Positions 34,678-43,137 of a stretch of 64,000 bases of DNA are shown in pieces. The stretch is from the NCBI RefSeq assembly GCF_039696035.1, contig NZ_CP155567.1:2599001-2663000 (forward strand), written 5' to 3'. Source of the stretch: Microbulbifer sp. SAOS-129_SWC. GTDB lineage: Bacteria > Pseudomonadota > Gammaproteobacteria > Pseudomonadales > Cellvibrionaceae. The first letter of the stretch is position 1; every line of letters begins with the position of its first letter. A model generated the notes under the pieces. That model did no database searches. It saw nothing but the letters and a program-made list of their open reading frames with translations, and was not told the origin of the DNA. Both the position numbers and the translations under genes were made by a program.

Positions 34678-35640
34678 TCAGCCCTCCCCACCCTCGACTC
34701 GCAAGGGCTCCTTAAAGGTCAGCGTGCGATACGGGAACGGAATCTCGATACCGGCTTGATCCAGCGCCTTCTTGATTGCGGTGACTACTTCGCCTTTGGA
34801 TTCGCGTATCGCGAACGGTGTCGATCCGGTCCACCAGGTCACTTCGATGTCGATACTGCTGTCGCCAAAGCCCTCCGCAAAAACCTGCACCGGTTCGTCA
34901 TCGCGCACGGTTGCGCAGGTGGTCATCGCGGTTTTCATGACCTCGACCGCGGTTTCAATATCCTCGCTATAGGCGATGCCGGCAATAATGGACACGCGGC
35001 GTTTCCTCCGGTTGGTGAGGATGTGGCAGGGATTCTTGAACAGGAACAGGTTCGGCACGATGACCAGCTCACCGGTCACGCGGCGGATGGCGGTATTGCG
35101 CACCTCGACGCGCTCCACCCGCCCGACAATTTCCTCACATTGGATGACATCGCCCTCCTCGAACGGGAAGTGCCACAGGATCAGGATGCCGGCGAAAAAG
35201 TTCTCGAAGATATCCTTGAACGCGAAGCCCACCGCCACCGAAAACAGGCCCACGGCCCCCAGCATTTTGGCCGGAGTCAGGCCGGGGATCAGCACCATGG
35301 CCGCGAGCAGCAGGCCCAGTATCCAGGTGACGATGGTCAGCAGCCGCGTGAGCAGATCCTGCAGGGATTTGCGCGAGGTGGTGCGCCGGAAGAAATGACG
35401 CCCGAAGCGGCGCATCATGAACACAACCACAAAAGTGAACAGGATCACCATCAGGCTGGCGATCATATAGGGCGTATGGGTGAGGAAGTTACTCCAGATA
35501 TCGCTCAGCGAGCCCACCACCGTATCCGCCGCCTTCGACACCGTTTCCGGGGTGATATCCTCCAGCGCGGTTTTGTCCTTGCCCTTATCCTGGACCAGCG
35601 GTAACCAGTGGGTAATCGGTATGAGCCAGTCAATGGTCAT
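34678..35640 (-). CDS. MscS-family mechanosensitive channel
   Basis: The protein has 320 residues. Three hydrophobic segments come first (MIASLMVILFTFVVVFMM, LLTIVTWILGLLLAAMVLIPGL and the pore helix region LGAVGLFSVAVGFAFKDIFENFFAGILILWHFPFEEGD). The beta domain follows: VGRVERVEVRNTAIRRVTGELVIVPNLFLF. It would open on membrane tension and release solutes on hypo-osmotic shock. The long soluble N-terminal segment carries a hydrophilic region rich in Lys and Asp. It lies 27 bases past hypB and may be on the same transcript. Confidence 0.93.
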   Translation of the reverse strand: MTIDWLIPITHWLPLVQDKGKDKTALEDITPETVSKAADTVVGSLSDIWSNFLTHTPYMIASLMVILFTFVVVFMMRRFGRHFFRRTTSRKSLQDLLTRLLTIVTWILGLLLAAMVLIPGLTPAKMLGAVGLFSVAVGFAFKDIFENFFAGILILWHFPFEEGDVIQCEEIVGRVERVEVRNTAIRRVTGELVIVPNLFLFKNPCHILTNRRKRRVSIIAGIAYSEDIETAVEVMKTAMTTCATVRDDEPVQVFAEGFGDSSIDIEVTWWTGSTPFAIRESKGEVVTAIKKALDQAGIEIPFPYRTLTFKEPLRVEGGEG

Positions 35641-35667
35641 GCAAGTCTGTCCTTCTACCTGAGCAGA

Positions 35668-36501
35668 TTACGCCGGTAGTGCGCTCTGCTGCGCCTGAAG
35701 CCAGGCATACCAGTCCGGCAACCCCGCGCCGGTTCTGGCGGAAACCTGCACGACAGCGATATCCGGATTGACGCGCCGTGCAAACCCGAGACAGGTCTCC
35801 ACATCAAAATCCACATAGGGCAGCAGATCGATCTTGTTGAGGATCATCAGCGATGCGGCGCGAAACATGTGCGGATACTTGAGTGGCTTGTCCTCACCCT
35901 CGGTCACCGACAGTATCGCCACCTTGGCGTGCTCACCCAGGTCGAACAACGCCGGGCACACCAGGTTGCCGACGTTTTCGATCATCAGCAGCGAGCCCGG
36001 CGCCGGCATCAATTCCTCCAGCGCGCCGGCGAGCATCGACGCCTCCAGGTGACAGCCGGTACCGGTGTTCACCTGCACCGAGGGACAGCCGGTGGCACGG
36101 ATGCGTTCGGCGTCGAAGCGGGTTTCCTGGTCGCCCTCCACGACGCTGACCGCCGTACTATCGCCAAGGTCGCGCAAGTGACGCAGGGTGCGTTCCAGCA
36201 GTGTGGTCTTGCCGGCGCCGGGGGAACTGACCAGGTTCAGCGCGAGGATATTGCGCGCGCGCAGCCAGTCGCGGATGCGCGCGGCGATGGTGTTGTTATG
36301 GGCCAGCAGGTCCCGTTCCAGGTGCTGCAGGTCTGCCGTTGGCGCCGCGGTGGAACGCACCCCGGCGCGCGGCCGTGGCACGCGTTGCGCAACGCCAATC
36401 GGCGCCTCGATATGCGCGACCTCAAGGCGGCTGGTCTTGCCGGTGGCGGTATTGGTCAGCAGCGGACGTGCGCCGCCGGAGCAACCGCAGGTGGTACACA
36501 T
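35668..36501 (-). CDS. hypB: Hydrogenase nickel incorporation GTPase HypB
   Basis: The protein has 277 residues and starts with the nickel-binding CxxCGC motif (MCTTCGCSGG). The GTPase P-loop is SSPGAGKTTLLE, with EGDQETRFDAERI, MIENVGNLVCPALFDLG and the NKIDLLPY guanine-specificity motif. It lacks the His-rich stretch of some HypB proteins. It delivers nickel to the hydrogenase large subunit with HypA. ATG 36501 overlaps the hypA stop (ATGA). It is the last gene of the hyp operon. Confidence 0.95.
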   Translation of the reverse strand: MCTTCGCSGGARPLLTNTATGKTSRLEVAHIEAPIGVAQRVPRPRAGVRSTAAPTADLQHLERDLLAHNNTIAARIRDWLRARNILALNLVSSPGAGKTTLLERTLRHLRDLGDSTAVSVVEGDQETRFDAERIRATGCPSVQVNTGTGCHLEASMLAGALEELMPAPGSLLMIENVGNLVCPALFDLGEHAKVAILSVTEGEDKPLKYPHMFRAASLMILNKIDLLPYVDFDVETCLGFARRVNPDIAVVQVSARTGAGLPDWYAWLQAQQSALPA

Positions 36502-36842
36502 CAGAGTGCCTCCTCGATTTCCATGGATTGAATCCGCAGCTGGTCGCCGCCCTGTGGCGGCGACATATTCGCGGAGCCGCAGGCGCACACATCCAGCAGC
36601 GACTGCAGCTCGATATCGGCGCCGCAGTCGCGGCAGCGGCTGTATCCGGGCCGCCGCAGTATTTCCAGTTCCGCGCCGGCGAGCGGGGTGCCGTCACTGA
36701 CCGCGGCAAAGCAGAACTGCAACGCCTCCGCCATCACACACGACAGCGCTCCCACTTCCAGCGTAATCCGGCGCACCGGCGCGCCGCCGGCATATTCGCT
36801 GCAGGTCTGGACGATGCTCCGCACCAGCGACAGCTCATGCAC
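36501..36842 (-). CDS. hypA: Hydrogenase nickel incorporation protein HypA
   Basis: The protein has 113 residues from GTG 36842. It begins (M)HELSLVRSIVQ, whose His2 is the nickel ligand, and has ITLEVGALSCVMAEALQFCF. The zinc domain has CRDC at about residue 70 and then CACGS. The second pair is Cys-x-Cys, one residue short of the usual Cys-x2-Cys, which may alter the zinc site. It overlaps the preceding gene's end by a few bases. It works with HypB to insert nickel. Confidence 0.9.
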   Translation of the reverse strand: MHELSLVRSIVQTCSEYAGGAPVRRITLEVGALSCVMAEALQFCFAAVSDGTPLAGAELEILRRPGYSRCRDCGADIELQSLLDVCACGSANMSPPQGGDQLRIQSMEIEEAL

Positions 36843-37395
36843 GGCAGCCCGTCTCGAGCGTGCGCATTCCCTCTTCCACCCGGAACAGCCGCGCCAGCGG
36901 TTCACGCCAGACCTGTTCCGCCAGCTGCCACTTCAGCGCGGCGAAGCGTACCCGGTCGCGGCGCTGCTCGCGGTGGCTGTCGATACGCTCCAGTAACTGG
37001 TACAGCTCCTCCGGCACAAAGTCGTCGCGCAGCGACAGCGACACGCTGCCACCACGCTCGCCCCCCTGCTCCACCCACCAGGCAAAGCGCATCCCGCGGC
37101 CGCAAGCAATTTCCTCGCGCTCCACCCGGTAGCAATTGCGCGACACGCAGCGGGTGACGGTTTCCACCGCGTCGCGCACGCCCCTGCCCGGGTGACCGCT
37201 GGTGATCCACAGCCCCTGACGGTCCCACAGTCGCTGCCGCGACAGTCTGCGCCCGGCGGCCTGCAGCATGCGAAATGCCACCGCCACACCGAACCAGGAC
37301 TCGCCGCCGTGTTCCGCCAGTGCCTGTTCGTAATCCAGGGTCAGCGGCATGCCCATATCGGCAATCTGCAGCTGTTGTCTCAGGTTTGCGCGCAT
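36835..37395 (-). CDS. Hyp-operon protein of unknown function, FmdE-like
   Basis: The protein has 186 residues. I do not recognise it with certainty. Residues about 25-45 (HGGESWFGVAVAFRML) and about 75-95 (SGHPGRGVRDAVETVTRC) resemble the HGHxCPGxxxGYR and CGVDAIQVLTGCT motifs of formylmethanofuran dehydrogenase subunit E-like proteins, which bind a metal or haem. Here the first Cys is replaced, so the site may be non-standard. The C-terminus is rich in Arg and Glu. It begins at the hypE stop (TGATG) and overlaps hypA, so it is translationally coupled to the maturation genes. A role in hydrogenase maturation is inferred from position. Confidence 0.55.
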   Translation of the reverse strand: MRANLRQQLQIADMGMPLTLDYEQALAEHGGESWFGVAVAFRMLQAAGRRLSRQRLWDRQGLWITSGHPGRGVRDAVETVTRCVSRNCYRVEREEIACGRGMRFAWWVEQGGERGGSVSLSLRDDFVPEELYQLLERIDSHREQRRDRVRFAALKWQLAEQVWREPLARLFRVEEGMRTLETGCRA

Positions 37396-38468
37396 CAGCA
37401 GATCCTCGGCAGTTGTTCACCCACCAGCATGTCGACGATGCGCTCGCCACCGAAAGCGCTGCGCATGACCACGCGTCCCGCCGGTGCCTCGGCCACCTCG
37501 CCGATCATTACCGCGTTGGCCCCCGCCGGATGTGCGCGCATCGCCGCCAGCGCGCGCTCGGCGTGCTCGCCTGGTACCACCGCGACCAGCACCCCCTCGT
37601 TGGCGTAGTAGAGCGGATCCAGGCCGAGGATCTCCGACACACCGCGCACTTCGTCATGTACCGGGAGGGTGACTTCGTCGAGAAACATGGCGACGCCGGC
37701 ACTCTCGGCAAATTCGTTCAGCACCGTTGCGAGGCCGCCACGGGTAGCATCGCGCAGGCAGTGCACCGGGCAGGCGTCGAGCAGCGCGCGCACCAGGCCG
37801 TGCAGCGGGCGGGTATCGCTTTTCACCGGCACCTGCAGGGCCAGGTCGTCGCGGGCGGAGAGAATCGCCACACCGTGGTCACCAATAAAATTGTTCACCA
37901 GAATCCTGTCGCCGGGGCGCGCCTGCGCCGCGGCCACCTGTACCCCGGCGGGGATAACACCGATACCACTGGTGTTGATAAACAGCTTGTCGGCAGCGCC
38001 CCGGGGCACCACCTTGGTATCGCCGGTAACGATGCGCACCCCGGCGCGCGCCGCCGCCCGCGCCATAGAGGCAGCGATACGCAGCAGGTCCGCCAGCGCA
38101 AAGCCCTCTTCGATGATCACGGCGCAGGACAGCTGCAGCGGCACCGCACCGCCCACGGCCAGGTCGTTCACGGTGCCGTTTACCGCCAGCGCACCGATAT
38201 CGCCGCCGGGAAAAAACAGCGGATCCACCACATACGAATCGGTGGTGAATGCCAGCCGGTCGCCGACCTTAGCCAGTTCGGCCAGCGCAATTCGCGCCTG
38301 GTCTTCCAGTTCCGCCGCCTGCGGTTGGCCGAATGCCGACAGAAAGACCGCGTCGACCAACTCGCGCATGGCGCGACCGCCGCTGCCGTGCGACAGGTCA
38401 ACGCGGCCACGTGCCGGCTGCCCGCGTGCCAGGCGCCCGGTATCGCGTTCGGACAGGGTGTCATTCAT
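37395..38468 (-). CDS. hypE: Hydrogenase maturation protein HypE
   Basis: The protein has 357 residues. The N-terminal ATPase half has VDLSHGSGGRAMRELVDAVFL and DSYVVDPLFFPGGDIGALAVNGTVNDLAVGG. The C-terminus ends with LPRIC, the universal PRxC tail whose Cys accepts the carbamoyl group and is dehydrated to the thiocyanate that becomes the cyanide ligand. It partners with HypF and hands the ligand to HypC-HypD. Overlaps hypD by four bases. Confidence 0.96.
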   Translation of the reverse strand: MNDTLSERDTGRLARGQPARGRVDLSHGSGGRAMRELVDAVFLSAFGQPQAAELEDQARIALAELAKVGDRLAFTTDSYVVDPLFFPGGDIGALAVNGTVNDLAVGGAVPLQLSCAVIIEEGFALADLLRIAASMARAAARAGVRIVTGDTKVVPRGAADKLFINTSGIGVIPAGVQVAAAQARPGDRILVNNFIGDHGVAILSARDDLALQVPVKSDTRPLHGLVRALLDACPVHCLRDATRGGLATVLNEFAESAGVAMFLDEVTLPVHDEVRGVSEILGLDPLYYANEGVLVAVVPGEHAERALAAMRAHPAGANAVMIGEVAEAPAGRVVMRSAFGGERIVDMLVGEQLPRIC

Positions 38469-39607
38469 GCGCTTTCCTCCCGCAATTCACGGGCACGGAT
38501 CAGGTCCAGGCGCCCGTAGCTGTGCACCGCCGCGCAGGCGCCCTCGCTGGAAACCATCAGCGAACCCAGCGGCGTTTTCGGCGTGCAGGCACTGCCGAAG
38601 ACCTTGCACTGCCAGGGTTTGATTGCGCCTTTCAATACTTCGCCGCACTGGCAGGACTTGGGGTCGGCAATTTTCAGGTTGGGTACCGAAAAGCGCCGCT
38701 CGGCATCAAAATGCGCAAATTCGCCGCGCAGGCGCACTCCGGAATGGTCGATGGAGCCCAGCCCGCGCCACTCGAAAAACTCGCGCAGCTCGAACACCCG
38801 CGCCACCGCCTGCAGCGCGGCGTCGTTGCCGCCGGCGGCGACCACGCGCCGGTACTGGTTTTCCACTTCGCAGCGACCTTCCACCAGCTGGCACAGCAGC
38901 AGGTAGATCGAGTGCAGGATATCCAGCGGCTCAAAACCCGCGATCACCAACGGTTTACGATAGTGGTGACAGATAAATTCATAGGGCGCACTGCCGATGA
39001 CCATGCTCACGTGGCCGGGTCCCAGAAATCCGTCCAGGCGGATATCGGGCGAATCGAGAATTGCCTTGATGGTGGGGATGATGGTGATGTGATTGCAGAA
39101 CACCGAGAAGTTATCGATGCCCTCTTCCAGCGCACGTAGCACCGTCAGCGCCGTGGACGGCATGGTGGTCTCGAAGCCCAGGGCAAAGAACACCACTTCG
39201 CGCGCCGGGTTGTCGCGGGCAATTTTCAGGGCGTCTTCCGGCGAATAGACCATACGCACATCGGCACCGTCGGCGCGCGCCTGCAACAGGCTCTTGCGCG
39301 AGCCGGGTACGCGCATGGCGTCGCCGAACGTCGTGAAGATCACATTCGGGTGTTCCGCCAATGCCACGCAGTCGTCCACCCGCCCCATCGGCAGTACACA
39401 CACCGGACAGCCGGGGCCGTGCACCAGCTCGATATTGCGCGGCAGCAGCTGCTCGATACCGTAGCGGAAGATGGCGTGGGTGTGGCCGCCGCAGACTTCC
39501 ATCAGCTGCAGCGGTCGCCGGCGCGGCAACTGCGCAGCCAGTTGCTCGATCCGGGCAAGCAGCACGCGCGCCCTGTGCGGATCGCGAAACTCCTCGATAA
39601 ACCTCAT
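38465..39607 (-). CDS. hypD: Hydrogenase maturation protein HypD
   Basis: The protein has 380 residues, with the family motifs MEVCGGHTHAIFRYG, LVHGPGCPVCVLP and FFALGFETTMPS. The C-terminal cysteine cluster binds the [4Fe-4S] cluster: SCQCGEVLKGAIKPWQCKVFGSACTP. HypD carries the Fe(CN)2CO unit with HypC. ATGA overlaps with the SIS gene upstream and hypE downstream show tight coupling. Confidence 0.96.
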   Translation of the reverse strand: MRFIEEFRDPHRARVLLARIEQLAAQLPRRRPLQLMEVCGGHTHAIFRYGIEQLLPRNIELVHGPGCPVCVLPMGRVDDCVALAEHPNVIFTTFGDAMRVPGSRKSLLQARADGADVRMVYSPEDALKIARDNPAREVVFFALGFETTMPSTALTVLRALEEGIDNFSVFCNHITIIPTIKAILDSPDIRLDGFLGPGHVSMVIGSAPYEFICHHYRKPLVIAGFEPLDILHSIYLLLCQLVEGRCEVENQYRRVVAAGGNDAALQAVARVFELREFFEWRGLGSIDHSGVRLRGEFAHFDAERRFSVPNLKIADPKSCQCGEVLKGAIKPWQCKVFGSACTPKTPLGSLMVSSEGACAAVHSYGRLDLIRARELREESA

Positions 39608-40293
39608 CCCGCCGCCTCACCGCCCGGCTGCAGGTCCCCGCGACTGTCGGCCAGCAGGGTATGCACCAGATCCCAGAGGATGTGGTAACAGGCCAGATGG
39701 GTCTCCTGGATGCGGTGCACGCTGTCACTCGGCACCACCAGGCAGTGGTCAATGTAGGGCGACCGCGCCATGACACCGCCGTCGCCACCGGCGAGCGCGA
39801 CGGTGGCGATGCCCATCTCCCAGGCGCGGGCAAAGGCCTCCAGCAGGTTGGCGGAATTGCCGCTGGTGGAAAACCCCACCAGTACATCGTCGCTATCGCC
39901 CAGCGCCGCCACCTGCCGCAGGTAGATCTGCTCGACCCCCACGTCGTTGGCCAACGCCGTCAGGGTGGCATTGCTGGCTCCCAGGTCCACCGCCGGTAGC
40001 GCCGGCCGCCCGGCGGTCACCGGGTGCAGGAACTCCACCGCGAGGTGTGCGGCATCGCAACTGGAACCGCCATTGCCCATGCACAGCAGACAGCCACCGC
40101 GACGAAAGCGCTCCGCCATGGTGTGCGCCACGCTCACCAGATCCTCGGCGCAGCGACTGAAGAACTGCATCTTGATGCGCAGGCCATCGCGCGCCTTCTG
40201 CTGTAGCGACCACTGCAGCGCCTCATCCATCGCGGTGACGCGGCGCTCGCGACCGTGCAGGAACGGATAGAGTTCCTGCAAATGATCCTTCAT
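39604..40293 (-). CDS. SIS-domain protein, phosphoheptose isomerase (GmhA)-like, within the hyp operon
   Basis: The protein has 229 residues. The SIS fold is clear: CLLCMGNGGSSCDAAHLAVEFLHP, then VLVGFSTSGNSANLLEAFARAWEMG and VALAGGDGGVMA. The first motif is the GmhA type (GNGGSAADAQH). It overlaps hypC and hypD by four bases each, so it is fully embedded in the hydrogenase operon. SIS genes are known in hyp operons of group 1h hydrogenases, from memory. They may supply a sugar-phosphate-derived substrate or act in ligand synthesis; the role is not established. Confidence 0.88.
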   Translation of the reverse strand: MKDHLQELYPFLHGRERRVTAMDEALQWSLQQKARDGLRIKMQFFSRCAEDLVSVAHTMAERFRRGGCLLCMGNGGSSCDAAHLAVEFLHPVTAGRPALPAVDLGASNATLTALANDVGVEQIYLRQVAALGDSDDVLVGFSTSGNSANLLEAFARAWEMGIATVALAGGDGGVMARSPYIDHCLVVPSDSVHRIQETHLACYHILWDLVHTLLADSRGDLQPGGEAAG

Positions 40294-40604
40294 CGGTGGC
40301 TCTCCTTCAAAGTTCCATTTTCACTGCCGCCCGGTGTCGACTCGAGGGCCGACATGGCGTCTTCCATCTCACCCAGCTCTCGCAACAGGGCCAGGGTCGC
40401 CTCCGCCTCACGCGGATCCAGCCGGCTCATGGCAAACCCGACATGCACCAGTACCCAGTCGCCGAGGCACTGGGCATGACTGCGCGTATCGCTCACCACA
40501 CAGGCGATGTTGACCGCGCGCCGCACACCACAGATCTCCACCAGTGCGGTATCCGTGTGCGCGTCGACGATCTCGACAACCTGCGCGGGAATCCCTACAC
40601 ACAT
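40290..40604 (-). CDS. hypC: Hydrogenase assembly chaperone HypC
   Basis: The protein has 104 residues, slightly longer than usual due to a C-terminal extension after about residue 80. It begins MCVGIPAQVVEI with the essential Cys2, and has LGDWVLVHVGFAMSRLDPREAE. HypC pairs with HypD to carry the Fe(CN)2CO group and delivers it to the large subunit. It follows hypF by 15 bases. Confidence 0.95.
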   Translation of the reverse strand: MCVGIPAQVVEIVDAHTDTALVEICGVRRAVNIACVVSDTRSHAQCLGDWVLVHVGFAMSRLDPREAEATLALLRELGEMEDAMSALESTPGGSENGTLKESHR

Positions 40605-40619
40605 AGTTCCGCTCCCGCT

Positions 40620-42965
40620 CTACCCGCTGCGATTTTTAATCGCGCGCGCGGCCGCCACCGCGGCCTGGCCGAGGCTCAGGCCGCCATCATTGGCGGGGAC
40701 CCGCCGGTGCTGCAGCACTTCCAGTCCACGCCGCCGCAGTTGATGCAGCACCAGTTCGCTGAGCAGTGCGTTCTGGAACACCCCGCCGGACAACGCCACG
40801 CGGCCGCACCAGCGCGCTCCGCACACATCGCCGAGGTGATCCACCATGCGCCCGATTCCCCCGGCCAGCCCCTGATGGAAGCGCGCGGCGATCACCTCCA
40901 CGGCCGCACCGCGCTGCAGATCGTCCAGCAGCGCGCGCCACATGGCGTCCGGCTGCAGTCGCGGCAGCGCTGTGCCGGTTTCCAGCGCGAATGGATAGCC
41001 GCCGCCGACAGCCGCCGGCGCGGCGCCGCTAGCGCAGGACTCCAGCGCCATCGCCGCCTGCCCCTCGAAACTGCTCTCCCGGCACAGGCCGAGCACCGCG
41101 GCCACGCTGTCGAACAGGCGCCCGCAGGAACTGGTTTGCGGGCAATTGAAGTCGTTGTCGATCATCCGCGCCAGCAACCCCAGCGGCCGCCCGCCGAGAT
41201 AGGCGCCGAACTCCCCGCTCTCCGCACACAGAGTGGCAACATCGCCGCCGAACAGTCGGTAGAGCCATGCGAATGCCATGCGCCAGGGTTGGCGAACCGC
41301 CTGTTCGCCGCCGGGCATCGGTACCGGGGCGAGGCTCGCCAGCCGCTCACTGTCGATATAGTCCGCCAGCAGGAATTCGCCACCCCAGAGGGTGCCATCG
41401 GCGCCATACCCCAGTCCGTCCAGCGCAATACCCAGTACCGGCGCCGTGTCCGGCGGCAGGCCGTTGTCGGCGAGGCAGGCGGCAATATGGGCGTGGTGAT
41501 GCTGCACTGTCTCCAGCGGCAGGCCCTCGCACGCCGCCAGCGCCGCGCCGATCGTGCTGGCGCGGTATAGCGGATGGCGATCCACTACGAGCAGCTGCGG
41601 CGCGTGGTCGAACAGCCGGCGGTAGAGCGTCAAGGACTGTTCGAAGGCGCCGCTGGCGGCCATATTGTGCAGATCGCCAATATGCTGGGAGACAATCGCG
41701 CCACCGTCTTTCAGCAGGCAAAAGGTGCTCTTCAGTTCCCCGCCGAGCGCCAGCAGCGGCGGCGCGGCCGCAAAGCCGGGGGCCAGTGGCAGCGATTCGG
41801 GTGCGTAGCCGCGCGCGCGGCGCAACAGCTGCGCGCGGCCGGCGACGACGCGCACCACCGAATCGTCGAGGCGGTTGACGATATCGCGGTCGTGCATCAG
41901 CGCCGCGTCGGCAACCGGCCCCAGCAGGGCCCGCGCCGATACGTTATCGATACACTGGGGTTCACCGCTGCGGTTACCGCTGGTCAGCACCAGCGGAACA
42001 TCCAGTTCCGCCATCAGCAGGTGGTGCAGCGGGGTGGCGGGCAACATAAAGCCGTAACCGTTCTGGCCCGGCGCAATGCCGGCAGCGAGCGCGGCACCGC
42101 CGCGCGCCATCAGCACAATCGGTGCCGCGCGCTGGGTGAGCAGTGCACTCTCGGCGGCATCGGCCCTGCAGTAGCGCCGCACCATCTGCAGATCCCGCGC
42201 CAGCAGTGCGAAGGGTTTGGCCGGCCGCCGTTTGCGCGCGCGCAGCGCCGCTACGGCTGCAGCATTGGTGGCGTCGCAGGCCAGGTGAAAACCGCCGATT
42301 CCCTTGATCAGTGCGATGGCGCCGGCGCGCAGGCGCTGTTGCACCGCGCGCAGCGGCGCCGCGCGTACGGCATCCGCCTGCGGCAATTCGAGCCACAGCT
42401 GCGGGCCGCAGTGCGGACAGCAATTGGGCTGCGCGTGAAAGCGCCGGTCGGCGGGGTCGCGGTACTCGGCCAGGCAGGTGTCACACTGGGCGAAGGCCGC
42501 CATGCTGGTGTTGGCGCGGTCGTAGGGCACCGCGCGGACAATACTGAGCCGGGGCCCGCAGTGGGTGCAGTTGGTAAACGCGTAGTGCCGGCGGCGCCCA
42601 CCGGCGGCAAACACGTCGCGCAGGCAATCGGCGCAGGTGGCCGCGTCGGCGGCAACCTGGGTGCGCACGGCACCGGCACGGCTGTCGACGATGCGGAATT
42701 CCCGCACGGAGAAATCCAACTGCGCCAGCGGTGCGCGTTCTATCGCGTCGATGCGCGCCAGCGGCGGCGGTTCGCGGTACAGCGCGCGTACGAAACGGTC
42801 CAGCTGCGCGGCGCTGCCGCAGGCGTGAATCCAGACGCCTTCGGCATCGTTGCCGACACAGCCGCGCAGTGCGTATGCCTGCGCCAGCCGCCACACCAGC
42901 GGTCGAAAGCCGACGCCCTGCACCAGGCCGCGCACACGGATCTGCTCCGCAATGGCGTCTGCCAT
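40620..42965 (-). CDS. hypF: Carbamoyltransferase HypF
   Basis: The protein has 781 residues, full length. Domains in order: acylphosphatase (VRGLVQGVGFRPLVWRLAQ), two zinc fingers (CADCLRDVF, NCTHCGPR; CDTCLAEYRDP, CCPHCGP), YrdC-like (IALIKGIGGFHLACDA and KRRPAKPFALLARDL), then the Kae1-like domain with VQHHHAHIAACLADN and LSGGVFQNALLSE. It carbamoylates the C-terminal Cys of HypE. I chose ATG 42965 because the acylphosphatase domain starts soon after; the upstream extension to 43130 lacks homology. It is the first gene of the hyp operon. Confidence 0.95.
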   Translation of the reverse strand: MADAIAEQIRVRGLVQGVGFRPLVWRLAQAYALRGCVGNDAEGVWIHACGSAAQLDRFVRALYREPPPLARIDAIERAPLAQLDFSVREFRIVDSRAGAVRTQVAADAATCADCLRDVFAAGGRRRHYAFTNCTHCGPRLSIVRAVPYDRANTSMAAFAQCDTCLAEYRDPADRRFHAQPNCCPHCGPQLWLELPQADAVRAAPLRAVQQRLRAGAIALIKGIGGFHLACDATNAAAVAALRARKRRPAKPFALLARDLQMVRRYCRADAAESALLTQRAAPIVLMARGGAALAAGIAPGQNGYGFMLPATPLHHLLMAELDVPLVLTSGNRSGEPQCIDNVSARALLGPVADAALMHDRDIVNRLDDSVVRVVAGRAQLLRRARGYAPESLPLAPGFAAAPPLLALGGELKSTFCLLKDGGAIVSQHIGDLHNMAASGAFEQSLTLYRRLFDHAPQLLVVDRHPLYRASTIGAALAACEGLPLETVQHHHAHIAACLADNGLPPDTAPVLGIALDGLGYGADGTLWGGEFLLADYIDSERLASLAPVPMPGGEQAVRQPWRMAFAWLYRLFGGDVATLCAESGEFGAYLGGRPLGLLARMIDNDFNCPQTSSCGRLFDSVAAVLGLCRESSFEGQAAMALESCASGAAPAAVGGGYPFALETGTALPRLQPDAMWRALLDDLQRGAAVEVIAARFHQGLAGGIGRMVDHLGDVCGARWCGRVALSGGVFQNALLSELVLHQLRRRGLEVLQHRRVPANDGGLSLGQAAVAAARAIKNRSG

Positions 42966-43116
42966 TGGGGTCTGCAGTGACCGCGGCTCCGTGTGGCTGT
43001 TCAATGATTGCTCCGGCCGTTTGCCGATAAAAATCGAGGCAGTAGTTTCTATCGGTGGTTTATCTCTACATCGCAAAAAATTATCCAAGCTGGTCGAAAT
43101 CCGGCGCCCCGGGCAC

Positions 43117-43137
43117 CGGTCATCGGTCATCGGTCAT
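43117..43137. repeat. Three tandem 7-bp repeats (CGGTCAT)
   Basis: Three exact copies of CGGTCAT lie end to end. The stop codon of the truncated NifU-like frame is within this array, consistent with a deletion or slippage junction between the former hydrogenase operon and hypF. Confidence 0.85.

Noticed and set aside
42966..43133. Possible promoter of hypF (TTGCGA, 17 bases, GATAGA on the minus strand)
   Set aside because: The match to a sigma-70 promoter is too weak, and no sigma-54 site (GG-N10-GC) was clear.
43117..43137. Short tandem repeats considered as a CRISPR-like array
   Set aside because: Units are only 7 bp with no spacers.
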